In this document: positions 27,936 to 37,079 of the stretch, piece by piece | How positions within the stretch are numbered: position 1 is the stretch's first letter | How the letters are laid out: every line of letters begins with the position of its first letter | Source of the DNA: Acidimicrobiales bacterium | GTDB lineage: Bacteria; Actinomycetota; Acidimicrobiia; Acidimicrobiales; Acidimicrobilacustridaceae | NCBI GenBank assembly: GCA_018401565.1 | Contig: JAGYKS010000026.1 | Coordinates: 1-64,000 of the forward strand | DNA length: 64,000 nt | Direction: 5' to 3' | The notes under the pieces: model-generated | Database searches by the model: none | Seen by the model: only the letters and a program-made list of their open reading frames with translations | Told to the model about the DNA's origin: nothing | Position numbers and translations under genes: made by a program

Positions 27936-29235
27936 GGTCAACGCATAGTCGTTCAGGATCTGACGTCCGTAGAGGCGGTCGGCCTCGCGCTTTGTGAGCT
28001 TCGCAAAGGCGACGACGTCGCCCCATTGCGCTCTGATGATGGCGACCTGACGATCAGAACATGTCGGCAGCTTCGGTCCGTGTAACGCCGTAGTCGGCTG
28101 CGGCCGCAATGATGGTCGAGCGGTTGCTGGCACGGGTTCCTTGTGTCGTCGACGATGCTGCCCGGCCGATGTCCATCGCCTGGTTTGCCTCCCAACCCAT
28201 TCGCAATTGTGGGCACAGGTCGTATGCCGGGGTGAGTTCGACGTGCCGGCCGTTCCAGAACACGGCATGGTTGCGGGCGTGGTCGTCGGTGTTGCCGATG
28301 AGGATGTTGACGATGATCCGCTCGAGGAGCGCTCGTCCGAGACTGCCAGCCCCCGGTGCAGCCAGCTGGTGAAGCTTGTCGAGCAGTTCGGGGTAGCTCG
28401 ACCAGCGGGCGCCAAGGAAGTCGGACAAGCCGAGCAGGGTGAGTGCCGACACCATCATTCGTCGTGTTCCGTCACCCGGTCGGTCGAATCGCTCAACAAG
28501 CAATACATCACGGCCCATCGACTGAACGATCCTGGTTTGAGGCACGCTGATCCCGACGCGACGAGCGATATCCATCCCGGCTGCCTCCGCTTTCACGACC
28601 GGGTACGGGTCGGTCGACAGTGACAGTTTGGCGATGTACTCGCGGCCATCGTCTCCGGTGACGATCACTTTCGGCCGTGCGCCACCCACCGCAGTGCCTT
28701 CGGTGAGCGCAACCGCAAGTTCGGCGGTCAGCGTTCCGTCCTCAAACGATTGTGCGGCCTGGTGCAACTCGTCAAGCGTCGCAGGGGTCTGCCTGGCGAC
28801 ATACTCGGTGTTGCTGATCTGGAAATCCAGCGCACCGATTCTGTTGGATCCTGACTCGAGAAGATAGGTCAGGTCGTCGACGTCAAGCGCGCTCGCAGCA
28901 GGCCCTCGCTTGCCGAACAGGCGATCATCGATGACTCGCTGACCCCATGAATCCGGGCCTGCGTCCCGCAAGCACCCGGCCATTGACCGTTCCTCGGCGG
29001 GCTCCTGCCACCCGCCCTCAAGTGGCAGTTCGGGCGAGTAGAGACTGACGGCGTCCGGACGTTCGAGATAGGCAGGGCTGTACGCGAAGTCAAAAGGCCC
29101 GCCGCCCTGAGCCGATCGGGAACGCGCCGTCTGCCCCTTCCTCGACTCAAGCGCTCCTGCGAACACCGGCTCAGTACGGCCAGGAAGCCACACCCAGACG
29201 TAGGCCCGGCGGGGCTGGTTAGAAGTCGATGCCAT
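27936..29235 (-). CDS. hipA: HipA-family serine/threonine kinase toxin (one frameshift near the C-terminus)
   Basis: Start ATG 29,235 (MASTSNQPRRAYVWVWLPGR) overlaps the hipB stop by 17 bp. The N-terminal HipA domain reads VWVWLPGRTEPVFAGALE and YLERPDAVSLYSPELPL. The kinase part has ALTEGTAVGGARPKVIVTGDDGREYIAKLS (phosphate loop and lysine), IVNILIGNTDDHARNHAVFWN (catalytic D-D-H-x-x-N) and VELTPAYDLCPQL (metal-binding D in YDL). A frame change near 28,060 joins to VAIIRAQWGDVVAFAKLTKREADRLYG and the stop at 27,936. HipA toxins phosphorylate aminoacyl-tRNA synthetases and cause dormancy; HipB binds and neutralises them. Confidence 0.85.
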
Positions 29236-29560
29236 CGAACCGGTCCCTCTTCGCCTGCCGCATCCTGCTGGGCAGCAGGGCGAGTGTGGCTTCGCCACGA
29301 CGACGTGCCTCTGCAAGCTCGTGCGAGTCGAGGCCAAACAGGTTCACACCAAGGAGGAATGCTGCGTTGAACACCGTGCCAATCGAGACGGTCGGCAAGC
29401 CTTGTTCGATGGCCCGCACGGTGCGAGGGTCGACGCCCAACCGACCGGCGGTATCGATGACTGACCACCCTTTGTCGGCGCGAGCCTCATGGAGTTGCTG
29501 CCCGAGGACGGCGAGAGCATCGGCGCTCGGCCGGCTGAGTGTGATCGTGCGCTTGGTCAT
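29219..29560 (-). CDS. hipB: HipB-like antitoxin, HTH transcriptional regulator
   Basis: Start ATG 29,560 (MTKRTITLSRPSADALAVLG), preceded by GGAGGTG at good spacing; a longer frame from 29,653 would cover the operator. About 113 residues. The Cro/C1-type helix-turn-helix is GWSVIDTAGRLGVDPRTVRAIEQGLPTVSIGTVF. The basic tail (RMRQAKRDRFDGIDF) is longer than the minimal E. coli HipB. It lies upstream of and overlaps hipA, the usual autoregulated order, and presumably represses its own promoter through the inverted repeat at 29,585-29,622. Confidence 0.85.
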   Translation of the reverse strand: MTKRTITLSRPSADALAVLGQQLHEARADKGWSVIDTAGRLGVDPRTVRAIEQGLPTVSIGTVFNAAFLLGVNLFGLDSHELAEARRRGEATLALLPSRMRQAKRDRFDGIDF

Positions 29561-29584
29561 GTCATCCACCTCCAGTGATGAAGA

Positions 29585-29622
29585 GTAGTGCATTACAACG
29601 CAGATTGAGCGTTCAATACTAC
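29585..29622 (-). promoter_or_regulatory. Candidate hipBA operator
   Basis: Twenty-five bases upstream of hipB lies an imperfect inverted repeat: GTAGTgcattacaacGC and GCgttcaatACTAC face each other across a short spacer. Local A+T content is higher than in flanking DNA, as expected for a promoter. HipB-type repressors bind such palindromes next to their own start; the match is by eye only. Confidence 0.45.
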
Positions 29623-29990
29623 GTTTTAATGTGCATTTTCCGGCATTGGGCACGGCTCGCCAGGGAACCTGAGCTCAGAGGGCTTCTTTCGCCGTGAATA
29701 CCCAACGTGCGAACGGGAGTTCACGTGGCTACCAATCGGGCTACCAATCGGCGGGGAGGCTCCCGCCGATGCGACCTTCTGCCCGCACGACGTCGTTCCA
29801 GCTTCTGCCAGTGCGTAGTGAAATCCATCACCACATGAATCAGGACCGAACCAGGGGCCAACAGCAACGAAGTCCCCACCAGATCTCTCCGGCAGGGACT
29901 TCGGCTGGTAAATCTTCGGAGTTAGGTGGTTACCCGGAAAAGTGGGGTGACCACCCAAGTCGAAACCGCCGGTGGTTTGCCCTCAACAAC
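29623..29990. other. Intergenic region upstream of the interrupted glycosyltransferase gene
   Basis: Contains a 13-bp direct repeat (ctaccaatcgggc / ctaccaatcggcg) at about 29,729-29,752, followed by a short GC hairpin ggcggggaggctcccgcc at about 29,750-29,767. An open frame continues upstream of 29,991 but has no recognisable content there. No other gene is supported. Confidence 0.4.
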
Positions 29991-30614
29991 GTGCCATCAT
30001 CAGATGTGTCCTCTGCCCAACTGCCCGTCAGTAGCGTCCGAGAGGAGTCCTCAGAGGACTTTCCATCGCTCGCAAAGGCGGTAGCACTCGCAGCGTTGGT
30101 GGTGGCTGCGTTCTTGTTCTTCTGGCTGTAGGGCTACCCCGTTGAAGATGCGGCGATGCTGTTCACCTATAGCGAGAACATCGCTACGGGGGAAGGTGTG
30201 GTCTACAACCCGGGCGGAGAAGCGGTGGACGGTGCGAGCGACCTCCTCCTGGCCTTCGTGCTCGCAGCGCTGCGCTTCGTCGGCCTGTCGGTGGAGATAG
30301 GCGCAGCACTGGTAAACGCAGCCAGCCTCGGGTTCATTGCGTTCGCAGTCTGGTCTGCTTGGAAGCGCACCGGAATCGGAAGGCGCTGGGCAGCACCCGG
30401 TGCGGTTGTCGTACTGCTGGCCACGACACCCGTCATCTATTTGGGTGCCACTGGCTTCGGAACGCTCTTCTTCGCTGCGCTCGTGACTCTGGTTGCATTC
30501 CTCGCAGTCCGGTTGGGGCCCCAACCAACGTTTGGGCAGCTTGCGGCGGTAGGTGGCGCAGTCGCACTCGCCGGGATGGACCGCATTGAGGGCTTCGTCC
30601 TCGCAGGCGCAGGT
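29991..30614 (+). pseudogene. 5' part of a polytopic GT-C/AftB-like glycosyltransferase gene, cut by IS21 element 3
   Basis: GTG 29,991 or 30,006 opens a frame with a first membrane segment VALAALVVAAFLFFWL, then an in-frame TAG at 30,129-30,131, then GYPVEDAAMLFTYSENIATGEGVVYNPGGEAVDGAS. The pattern P-V/D-D-A-x-x-x-x-x-Y-x-x-N-x-A-x-G-x-G-x-V-x-N-P-G-G-E is typical of GT-C enzymes acting on the mycolic/arabinan type of envelope and relatives. Further membrane spans follow to GMDRIEGFVLAGAG, where sequence homologous to the IS21 istA leader begins at about 30,615. The 3' part resumes at 32,818. Disruption by the insertion is visible; the TAG may be real or an error. Confidence 0.7.
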
Positions 30615-30654
30615 CTGAAGGAGCCGCTGTCCATGATGTCCCCGGGAGAACTAC

Positions 30655-31951
30655 GTGAATATCAATGATCTGCACAAGCAGGGATGGACGATCCTCGAGA
30701 TCGCCGAGGCGACCGGCTGGCATCGCACCACGGTCAGCAACTATTTGAAGAACGGGCCTCCGCCGGCGGCTCCGGGCGACCGAGGCGACGGTGATGACCG
30801 AGCACTGGCGGTCCCGCATCATGTTGATGCTTGAGTCGTGGCCGAAGATGCAGTCGGTGAGCGTCCACAACAAGCTCACGGCGTCCGGCTTCGACGGTTC
30901 GTATCCGACCGTCGTGCGCGCCGTTCGTGACATTCGCGGTCCTCGGTTCCGGGCGGCCGATGCAGTGTCGGTGCCGATCCATACCCGATCCGGGTGAGGA
31001 AGCCCAGTCCGACTTCTGCGATCTGAGCGGCTGGGCTGCTGAGCGTCGGCTGGAAGATCAACCTGGTGTGTTTCTGCGATGATCTTGTCGTGGTCGCGTT
31101 ATCGGATGTGGTGGTTCACCACGTCTCAGGATCGGCATCACACCTTCGAAGGCATCGCCCGTTTCTTCGATGCTGTTGGTGGGGTTCCAGCGACGTGTCG
31201 CACTGATCGGATGGGAGCCGTGGGCCGTTCTCAGGGCAAACGTTTCGAGCTGCATGCGCCGACGGTCGGGTTCGCAGCGCATCACTGCACGAAGATCACG
31301 TCGTGTCAGGCCGGCGACGCGAAACGCAAAGGCAAAGTTGAGCGGCCGTTTCGGTCGCTGCAACAGACGTTCCTGCCTGAGGTCGAATACGACGGCACCC
31401 CGACTGGTCTCGACGACCTCAACCGGCGAGCCGTCGTGTGGCTCGATCAACGAGTCCACGCCGTCGAGTCGCGCACCACCGGCGAGAAGCCCCAGCACGG
31501 CTCACGGTTGAGCGTGACTTCCTCGGAGCGTTGCCGAGGGTGCGGTTCGACTCGGACTACGCGGAAGTGCGGCGGGTCCATAACGTGTTGCCGTTCGTGA
31601 CGATCGACGCCAACCGCTACTCGGTTCCACCTGAAGCGTTGGGTCACAAAGTCGAGATCCGCCGCAAAGTCAATGGTGTCAACGTTGAGATCCGCCTCGC
31701 CGGCCGCCTGATCGCCACCCACCGTCTCGTCGCCGGCAGGCGCATCGACGTGCGGAACCCCGAGCATCGCGCCGCCGCGCAAGCGCTCGCGCTCGGCTGG
31801 AACAGCGACCGGCCCGACCTGCGACTCATCGCCGACCACGACGACGAACACGTCGCCGGCCCGCCTGGAACTCGACGGTGACTACGACGTTGACCCGGTC
31901 GATCTCGACGCCCGCTACCGGCTCGGCATCGACACGAAAGACGTCGGATGA
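30655..31951 (+). CDS. istA: IstA transposase of IS21 element 3 (frameshifted)
   Basis: From GTG 30,655 the protein reads VNINDLHKQGWTILEIAEA and GWHRTTVSNYLKNGPP, a helix-turn-helix clearly diverged from element 2. After several frame changes (near 30,760, 31,000 and 31,490, and again near 31,860) the catalytic region MILSWSRYRMWWFTTSQDRH, VPATCRTDRMGAV and KRKGKVERPFRSL is almost identical to element 2, as is the C-terminal NRYSVPPEALGHKVEIRRK. It ends in TGA overlapping istB (ATGA). With no single open frame it is probably non-functional, unless the indels are sequencing errors. Confidence 0.75.
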
Positions 31952-32736
31952 ACAGCCTCTACGAACAGATCAAAGCTGACCTCGGCTACCTGAAGTTGGA
32001 CGCTGCTGCGGGTGTGTTCGCCACCCTCGCTGAGCAAGCCAGAGTCGAGGAGTGGTCGCACATCGAGTTCCTCGCCCGACTCGTTGCCGAGCAAGCCACC
32101 GCAGATCGCGACCGTCGCCTCGCTGCCCGACTGCGTTACGCCAGGTTCCCTCACCGGCGCAGCATCAACGACTTCGACTACGACTTCCAACCATCAGTTG
32201 ATCGCAAACTGGTCGAGGACCTGGCGACGTTGCGGTTCATCGATGAGAACCGGCCCATCTTGTTTCTCGGTCAGCCCGGCTGCGGCAAAACCCACCTCGC
32301 TGTCGCCCTCGCCACCATCGCTGTCGAGGCCGGCTACCGCGGCTACTTCACCACCGCCGACAACCTCTGTCGCACCCTGGTGCGCGCATCGATCGAAGGC
32401 AACCTGGCAACGAAGATGAAAGCCTTCACCGCGCCAACGGTGCTCGTCATCGACGACGTCGGGTTACTCCCCATCGGCGGCACCGAAGCCAGCAGCGTGT
32501 TCTTCCAAGTCGTCAACACCCGCTACGAAAAAGGCCACCCCACCATCGTCACCACCAACCGCGGACTACCCGACTGGGGCACCATCTTCGGCGACACCGT
32601 CGTCGCCGCAGCCGTCCTCGACCGCCTCATGCACAACGCCATCGTGTTCAACATCAAAGGACCCAGCTGGCGTCTACGCGAACACAACGGCCTCGAAATC
32701 GCCACAACCAACCCCACCGAACGGAGGCCCAGCTAA
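31948..32736 (+). CDS. istB: IstB, AAA+ helper ATPase of IS21 element 3
   Basis: A 262-residue intact protein that differs from element 2 IstB in only a handful of positions (for example residue 10 T to A, and S to R and S to T around residue 150) until the last six residues, where the sequences part (TERRPS here, GPGAAR there). Walker A GQPGCGKTHLAVALA and Walker B VLVIDDVGLLP are intact. It is coupled to istA by ATGA. Confidence 0.95.
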   Translation: MNSLYEQIKADLGYLKLDAAAGVFATLAEQARVEEWSHIEFLARLVAEQATADRDRRLAARLRYARFPHRRSINDFDYDFQPSVDRKLVEDLATLRFIDENRPILFLGQPGCGKTHLAVALATIAVEAGYRGYFTTADNLCRTLVRASIEGNLATKMKAFTAPTVLVIDDVGLLPIGGTEASSVFFQVVNTRYEKGHPTIVTTNRGLPDWGTIFGDTVVAAAVLDRLMHNAIVFNIKGPSWRLREHNGLEIATTNPTERRPS

Positions 32737-32817
32737 CCTCACCAACCACCGGCCGAAACACCGACTCCATGTCGGATTTCGATGATCGCCGATGACGGGT
32801 TTCCGTGATCGCTCACA

Positions 32818-33862
32818 TCTTCGCCCAGAGCGTGGCAACAAGGTCGTTGCGAACGCTGCTTGTGCCCGCTGGAGTTGCCGTGTCCGTAGCCCCTGTCTGG
32901 TTTGCCTGGCGGTGGAGCTACTTCGGTTATCCGCTCCCAAACCCTTTCTACAAGAAAGGCGGGCTCAGCCCCGGCTCGCTAAGGTTCTCGTTGCGGTACA
33001 TCCTGCTCTTTGGGGCTCCCTGGCTACTGATACTGACTGCCGGAGCTCTTCATCCCGAAGTCACGCCGCCTCGCATTGACCTACCTGTTCTTGGTCGTGG
33101 CCCCGTGGACCATCATCTGGGGCCTTCTTTCAAACGAGATGAACCTTGCGGGCAGGTTCCAGTTTCCGGCCATCCCCGTCGCCGCTGTTCTGACTGCATC
33201 CACAGTTAGTCTGATGAATGCCGGCCTCTACGAACTGCGTGCGGCAGATGCGAGGTGGAAGCGTTGGGTGACGGCACTCCAAGTTGTGGCCATCGGAACA
33301 GGCGTGATGATTCTCTTTTCCGCTGTTCTCGTCACGCAGTTGGAAGTCCGTGGGCTGAGCACGATCAGAGAAAGCCAGTTTCCACCAGGAGGTAGCCGGA
33401 GCCCTTCAGGCATCGACCGGGGGGAGCGGAACGCTCGTCACAACGGAGGCAGGGATGGTGGCGTGGAGGACAGACCTGCAAGTAACCGACCTGTGGGGAC
33501 TGAATGACAAGCGCATCGCCCACGACGGCCTTCTTGTTCCGTCAGAAATCGCAGACCTGCAACCGGACCTGCTGTTCTCCCACCCTGTCAAACTGGACTT
33601 CTTGGCAGAAGGCGTTTCCAGCACCTCGGAGGAATCCTGGGAGCGAATGAAGGCCTACCTCTACTGCTTCGCGCAGACCAACGGCTATGAGCCGGTAGCC
33701 GTCTGGAACAACGGCGGGGACTACTGGGTCGTTCACGCTTCTGCCGACGCATCTTTCAAGCCCGCCCTGCAGCAGCGACTCGCTGAAATCAAGCGGAATG
33801 GGAAGTCGCCTGACACATCCGGTGTGGCCCTGCCGTCCATCAACGACTGCCCTCAGACCTGA
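32818..33862 (+). pseudogene. 3' part of the interrupted GT-C/AftB-like glycosyltransferase gene (frameshifted)
   Basis: Immediately after the IS terminus: FAQSVATRSLRTLLVPAGVAVSVAPVWFAWRWSYFGYPLPNPFYKKGG. The W-R-W-x-Y-F-G-Y-P-L-P-N-x-F-Y-x-K motif is characteristic of the same family as the 5' part. A frame change near 33,070 leads to LTYLFLVVAPWTIIWGLLSNEMN and GRFQFPAIPVAAVL. A second near 33,400 leads to TEAGMVAWRTDLQVTDLWGLND, the conserved outward-domain motif of these enzymes, and a soluble C-terminus to 33,862. Joining both parts gives one protein of about 550 residues. It would transfer sugars from a lipid donor outside the membrane if repaired. Confidence 0.7.
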
Positions 33863-34105
33863 GGGGTTGCTGATGCGGCTGGAAACACGTCGGTGGCGTC
33901 ATTCCGTGCGTCTTCATCTCAGTGAGGACTGCTGATCGCTCACACGGGTCGACCATTCCTTCGATCAGGACGATGAGCTCATTGGTCAGACACACGACGA
34001 AGTCCGGTCGATAACGGTGAGTCACCGTAAAGGAATGGGATCTCCAGCAAACCCGTGGTTCTTGACCCACCGGTGCGGGGGATGAGCGATGTGACGCTGG
34101 TGTCG
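33840..34105 (-). pseudogene. Fragment resembling the C-terminus of a type III restriction (Res) subunit
   Basis: Minus-strand frames give WVKNHGF, then GLLEIPF, then VTHRYRPDFVVCLTNELIVLIEG. The order W-V-K-N-H, I-P, T/H-x-Y-x-P-D-F-x-V-x-L-x-N, L-I-L-E-x-K-G matches the end of Res/BPTD helicase-nuclease proteins. No helicase domain or methylase partner is nearby, so this is a leftover. The complement of tgatcgctcaca at 33,933-33,944 (TGTGAGCGATCA) also matches the terminus of IS21 element 3, and may mark an old insertion into the fragment. Confidence 0.35.
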
Positions 34106-34165
34106 TCGCTGATGGTGATCATGACCGGTGGGAAATTTCGAACGGACCCAGCGCAACGAGGACCG

Positions 34166-36014
34166 TCAGCGCCCACCCTGTCGCATGAGCACCTCTGACT
34201 CGGCATTCTTGAAAATGGAGGTATAGCCAGCGAGCGCTTCGGCTAGATCAGCAAATCTTTCGAAATCCTGGAAGGTCTTGCGATGAGACCACGCGCCAGC
34301 CCCGGTGTACACGATTACGAACGCTGGTGGGTTCTCATACCAGGCACCCATGAACCGGGACCGAAGCTCCTTGTTGATGGCGCTTTCGTCGTCATGAAAG
34401 AAGTGGAAGTCATAGATGAATGGCGTCGCATTCTTGGCAAGAGCCTTCAACGCCGCTTCCTTCCCGCCGACCGTGGCCAGGATCTGCACTCGGTCATCAG
34501 GCGCCATCCGCTGCTCCAGGACATCGGCAATGGCTCGCTCGGATGAAGGGCGGACTTCTGGCGCTTCGTTAAAGGCCACATTGAGCATGAATGCGGCGCC
34601 GAGAAGGAATGGGATTGAAAGTGCGAGTGTGATCAATGGTGAGTTGACCAATCGTTTCGCCAGAACGCGTGTTGCCCCCAGCGCGCCGGCGACGTCCACG
34701 ATTGCCAGGACCACCACTGGCATCAGCACCAGGGCTTCCCAGGTTTGGCCCTTCCACCACCCGATCGAAGTCAAATCAACGGGCCATAGCCACACCAGCA
34801 CCACGCAGAGGAAGAAGGTGGAGGCGACTGGCGAAACCCAGCGGGGCAAATGTCGCCAACTGGCGAAGCGACCGGTCCAGATATCGCCGGCAGCGACGGA
34901 GAACACGCCAAGTGCAGCCAGCGTCCAGGTCCAGTAGTGGTAGTCCCAGCCTTTGCCCGCAATGAGCGCCTGCACGAGACCGGCGCCCCCGATCACCAGC
35001 ATGATCACAAGAAGCCGAAAAGCAGCAAGTGGCCGGCGTCGGAACAACAAAACCAGCGCACCCAGCACAAACGGAAAGAAGTCGGGGCGACGGAAAGCCC
35101 CGTTGATCACCTGCGCGAGCGACGTCAGCCGAGACCCTGTCTCCATGCCGTAGCCATCCAGAAGCGAATACGAACCCATGTAGTTGCGGGCGACCCAGAT
35201 GAAGTCAGACCAACCACCCGCCAGCGCCACCCAGCCGAGGACCACGGCGACGGCGACGGCGGCCCCGGTCACGACCAGGCCCAACGGCGCCGGAGCGCGG
35301 CGCACCAACTGAGCGAGCGCCGGTCGGAGCCCACCTGGTGGCACCGGCGCCATGACCAGCCCGGTGCCAAAGACTGCAATCGGCACGACCAAAACCATGA
35401 GCGCGGCGTTCGGCTTGACGGAGGCCGCTGCACCGAGCGCCGCGCCAGCGAGCAGCATCCGCCACGCGCGAGGTTCGCCCAGCAGAAGCACAGTTGCGGA
35501 TCAGCACGCCAATGGCGACGAGCCAATCGCGTTGCAGAGAGCCGGAGGCACCGGCGATGACCAGGTACTGGACGGCCAACAGCATTACCGCCATGGGGGC
35601 GGTCGGCCAGGGGAAACGTCGCATGAGCCGGTAGAACACCGCGAGCGCTCCAAGCAGGACGGTCACATCCCGCAGGCGGAAGCCGAGGTCCGACGTGCCG
35701 GTCAGGCGCTGACCGGCAGTGTGGAACAGGTACGTTCCGGGGAAGTTCATGTCAAACACGTCGCGGTAGGGCCGCGCACCCTGGTTGATTAACCAGGCGA
35801 TGTACTCCATGATCGAGGCGTCCCAGGACCGGGGCCACGTGAGCGACACCAGCATCAGGACACCAAGCGACGCCATGGCAATGGCAATCGAGATCACGAG
35901 CGTACGCCCCGCCCACGTCAACGTGCCCCAACGTCCCGGGCCGCTGTTTCGGCCGGTTGGGGCTGCGACCGTGGCGACGCCCGCTTCTTTCTCCCCCGTC
36001 ATTTTCCTGGTCAT
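34166..36014 (-). CDS. Polytopic GT-C-like glycosyltransferase (one frameshift)
   Basis: Start ATG 36,014 (MTRKMTGEKEAGVATVAAP), overlapping the methyltransferase stop (ATGA). First membrane segment VISIAIAMASLGVLMLVSL; the following loop WPRSWDASIMEYIAWLINQGARPYRDVFDMNFPGTYL has the D/E-containing pattern of GT-C enzymes (Y-R-D-x-F-D-x-N-x-P-G). About ten more membrane segments follow. A frame change near 35,490 joins the halves: SGSLQRDWLVAIGVL and LLLGEPRAWRMLLAGAALGAA. The last about 150 residues form an outward soluble domain (PDDRVQILATVGGKEAAL...). About 615 residues. It probably adds sugars to an envelope glycan. Confidence 0.75.
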
Positions 36015-36697
36015 GGCATGTCGACATTGTCCGGCTCAGCTACCGGCGTCGGGACATGGCACACATAGAGCTGGTGCGGGTACGGCAGCGTGTCAAGCAT
36101 TGCGTAGCTGAAAACCTTGAAACCCAACCCTCGCAGCTCGCCGAGCATATGCCGTCGGCTCCAATAAACGGGTCGCTCGCCGCCCGTCATGATCACGTCA
36201 AGTAGCCAAGTGAACGCTGTCTTGTACCGAGGTCGCGTATCGACATCCTTGATTATCAAAACCGAACCCGGTGCGAGCACGGATCGGCATGACTTCAGGA
36301 GTTCCACGGCGGAGTCCGGAGGGAGGTGGTGGAGAATGTCGAGCATGTAGATGGCGTCCAGACCTGCGGGGATGGCGACCGTGCGGGCGTCAGCTACTTC
36401 GAAGTCGATGTTGTCGATCCCGAGTCGATCTCGGGCTCGTTTGGCCGCCTCAATGCGGCCCCCGTCAAGGTCCACACCGTGAATACGCAGATCCGGGTGC
36501 GCCCGAGCGAAGTAAAGACCGAACAGCCCGAAACCACAGCCAATCTCCATGACAGAACCGCGGGATGGAAGGAACTGCGCAATCTCCTCAAGGAACCTTC
36601 CGCGGATGATCCGAAACCGGATCAGGCAGTAGGCGCGAGTGACAAGCGAGTCATAGGAACCGATGATTTCCCGGAGCTCTGAGTCCCTTCTCCCCAC
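36011..36697 (-). CDS. SAM-dependent class I methyltransferase
   Basis: 228 residues, intact. Motif I is SVMEIGCGFGLFGLYFA, the acidic residue binding the ribose is in IHGVDLDGGRIEAAKRA, motif II is NIDFEVADA, and motif IV is LDAIYMLDILHHLPPDSAVELL with a later GSVLIIKDVDTRP. The LHHLP pattern is typical of small-molecule and lipid or sugar methyltransferases. Translationally coupled to the GT-C-like gene downstream, so probably acts in the same glycan or lipid pathway. Acceptor unknown. Confidence 0.85.
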   Translation of the reverse strand: MGRRDSELREIIGSYDSLVTRAYCLIRFRIIRGRFLEEIAQFLPSRGSVMEIGCGFGLFGLYFARAHPDLRIHGVDLDGGRIEAAKRARDRLGIDNIDFEVADARTVAIPAGLDAIYMLDILHHLPPDSAVELLKSCRSVLAPGSVLIIKDVDTRPRYKTAFTWLLDVIMTGGERPVYWSRRHMLGELRGLGFKVFSYAMLDTLPYPHQLYVCHVPTPVAEPDNVDMP

Positions 36698-37079
36698 TTA
36701 GATTGCACCTGAAGGCGAACCAACTTTGTCGTTCATAGGTATGCCACACCCTAGACACGGATTCTCGAGTGTCCGAAGAAGTCGCACTTGGGGGCTCGGC
36801 GTGATTCTGACCCTGAGGGGTCCCCGTTGGGTGGTCCAGTTGGCGTGTTCCCCGGACCATTACACCGGGGTCACCTCAACTGGACCACTAAACGGCTGCA
36901 CCTCACGCTCATCAGCCATGTCTGGTGCCAGGTGCCGAGGTGGAAGTCGAAATCGAGCGGGCACACAGGATCGCCAAAAAAGTGGAGCTAAACATCAGAT
37001 TGGGTGTATTTCCTGGTGCAATCTGTACCTCGGTAAGCGGGTGGGGCTCTGCCAACAATTGATCCACTGTGGCCATTGG
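36698..37079. other. Non-coding region between methyltransferase and recombinase module
   Basis: About 380 bp with no supported gene. Its main content is the nested inverted repeat at 36,831-36,888. It contains the promoter of the minus-strand methyltransferase/GT-C pair and lies downstream of the recombinase operon. Confidence 0.5.
36831..36888. repeat. Nested inverted repeat (11-bp outer arms, 6-bp inner arms)
   Basis: The outer arms GTGGTCCAGTT (36,831-36,841) and AACTGGACCAC (36,878-36,888) are perfectly complementary. Between them CCCCGG and CCGGGG form an inner stem with a 9-base loop. No T-run follows on either strand. It may be a terminator of the recombinase operon, or the recombination core or boundary of the mobile module. 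Confidence 0.6.

Larger units (their letters stand above)
30615..32817 (+). mobile_element. IS21 element 3, left end truncated
   Basis: istA (frameshifted) and istB (intact) in the same arrangement as element 2. The right end is recognisable: the complement of TGTGAGCG ends at 32,817. At the left, homology to element 2 starts at ctgaaggagcc, only about 40 bp before istA; the roughly 145 bp with the TGTGAGCGCT terminus seen in element 2 are missing. No target-site duplication was found. It lies inside a glycosyltransferase gene whose halves flank it. Without its left terminus it should not transpose by itself. Confidence 0.8.
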
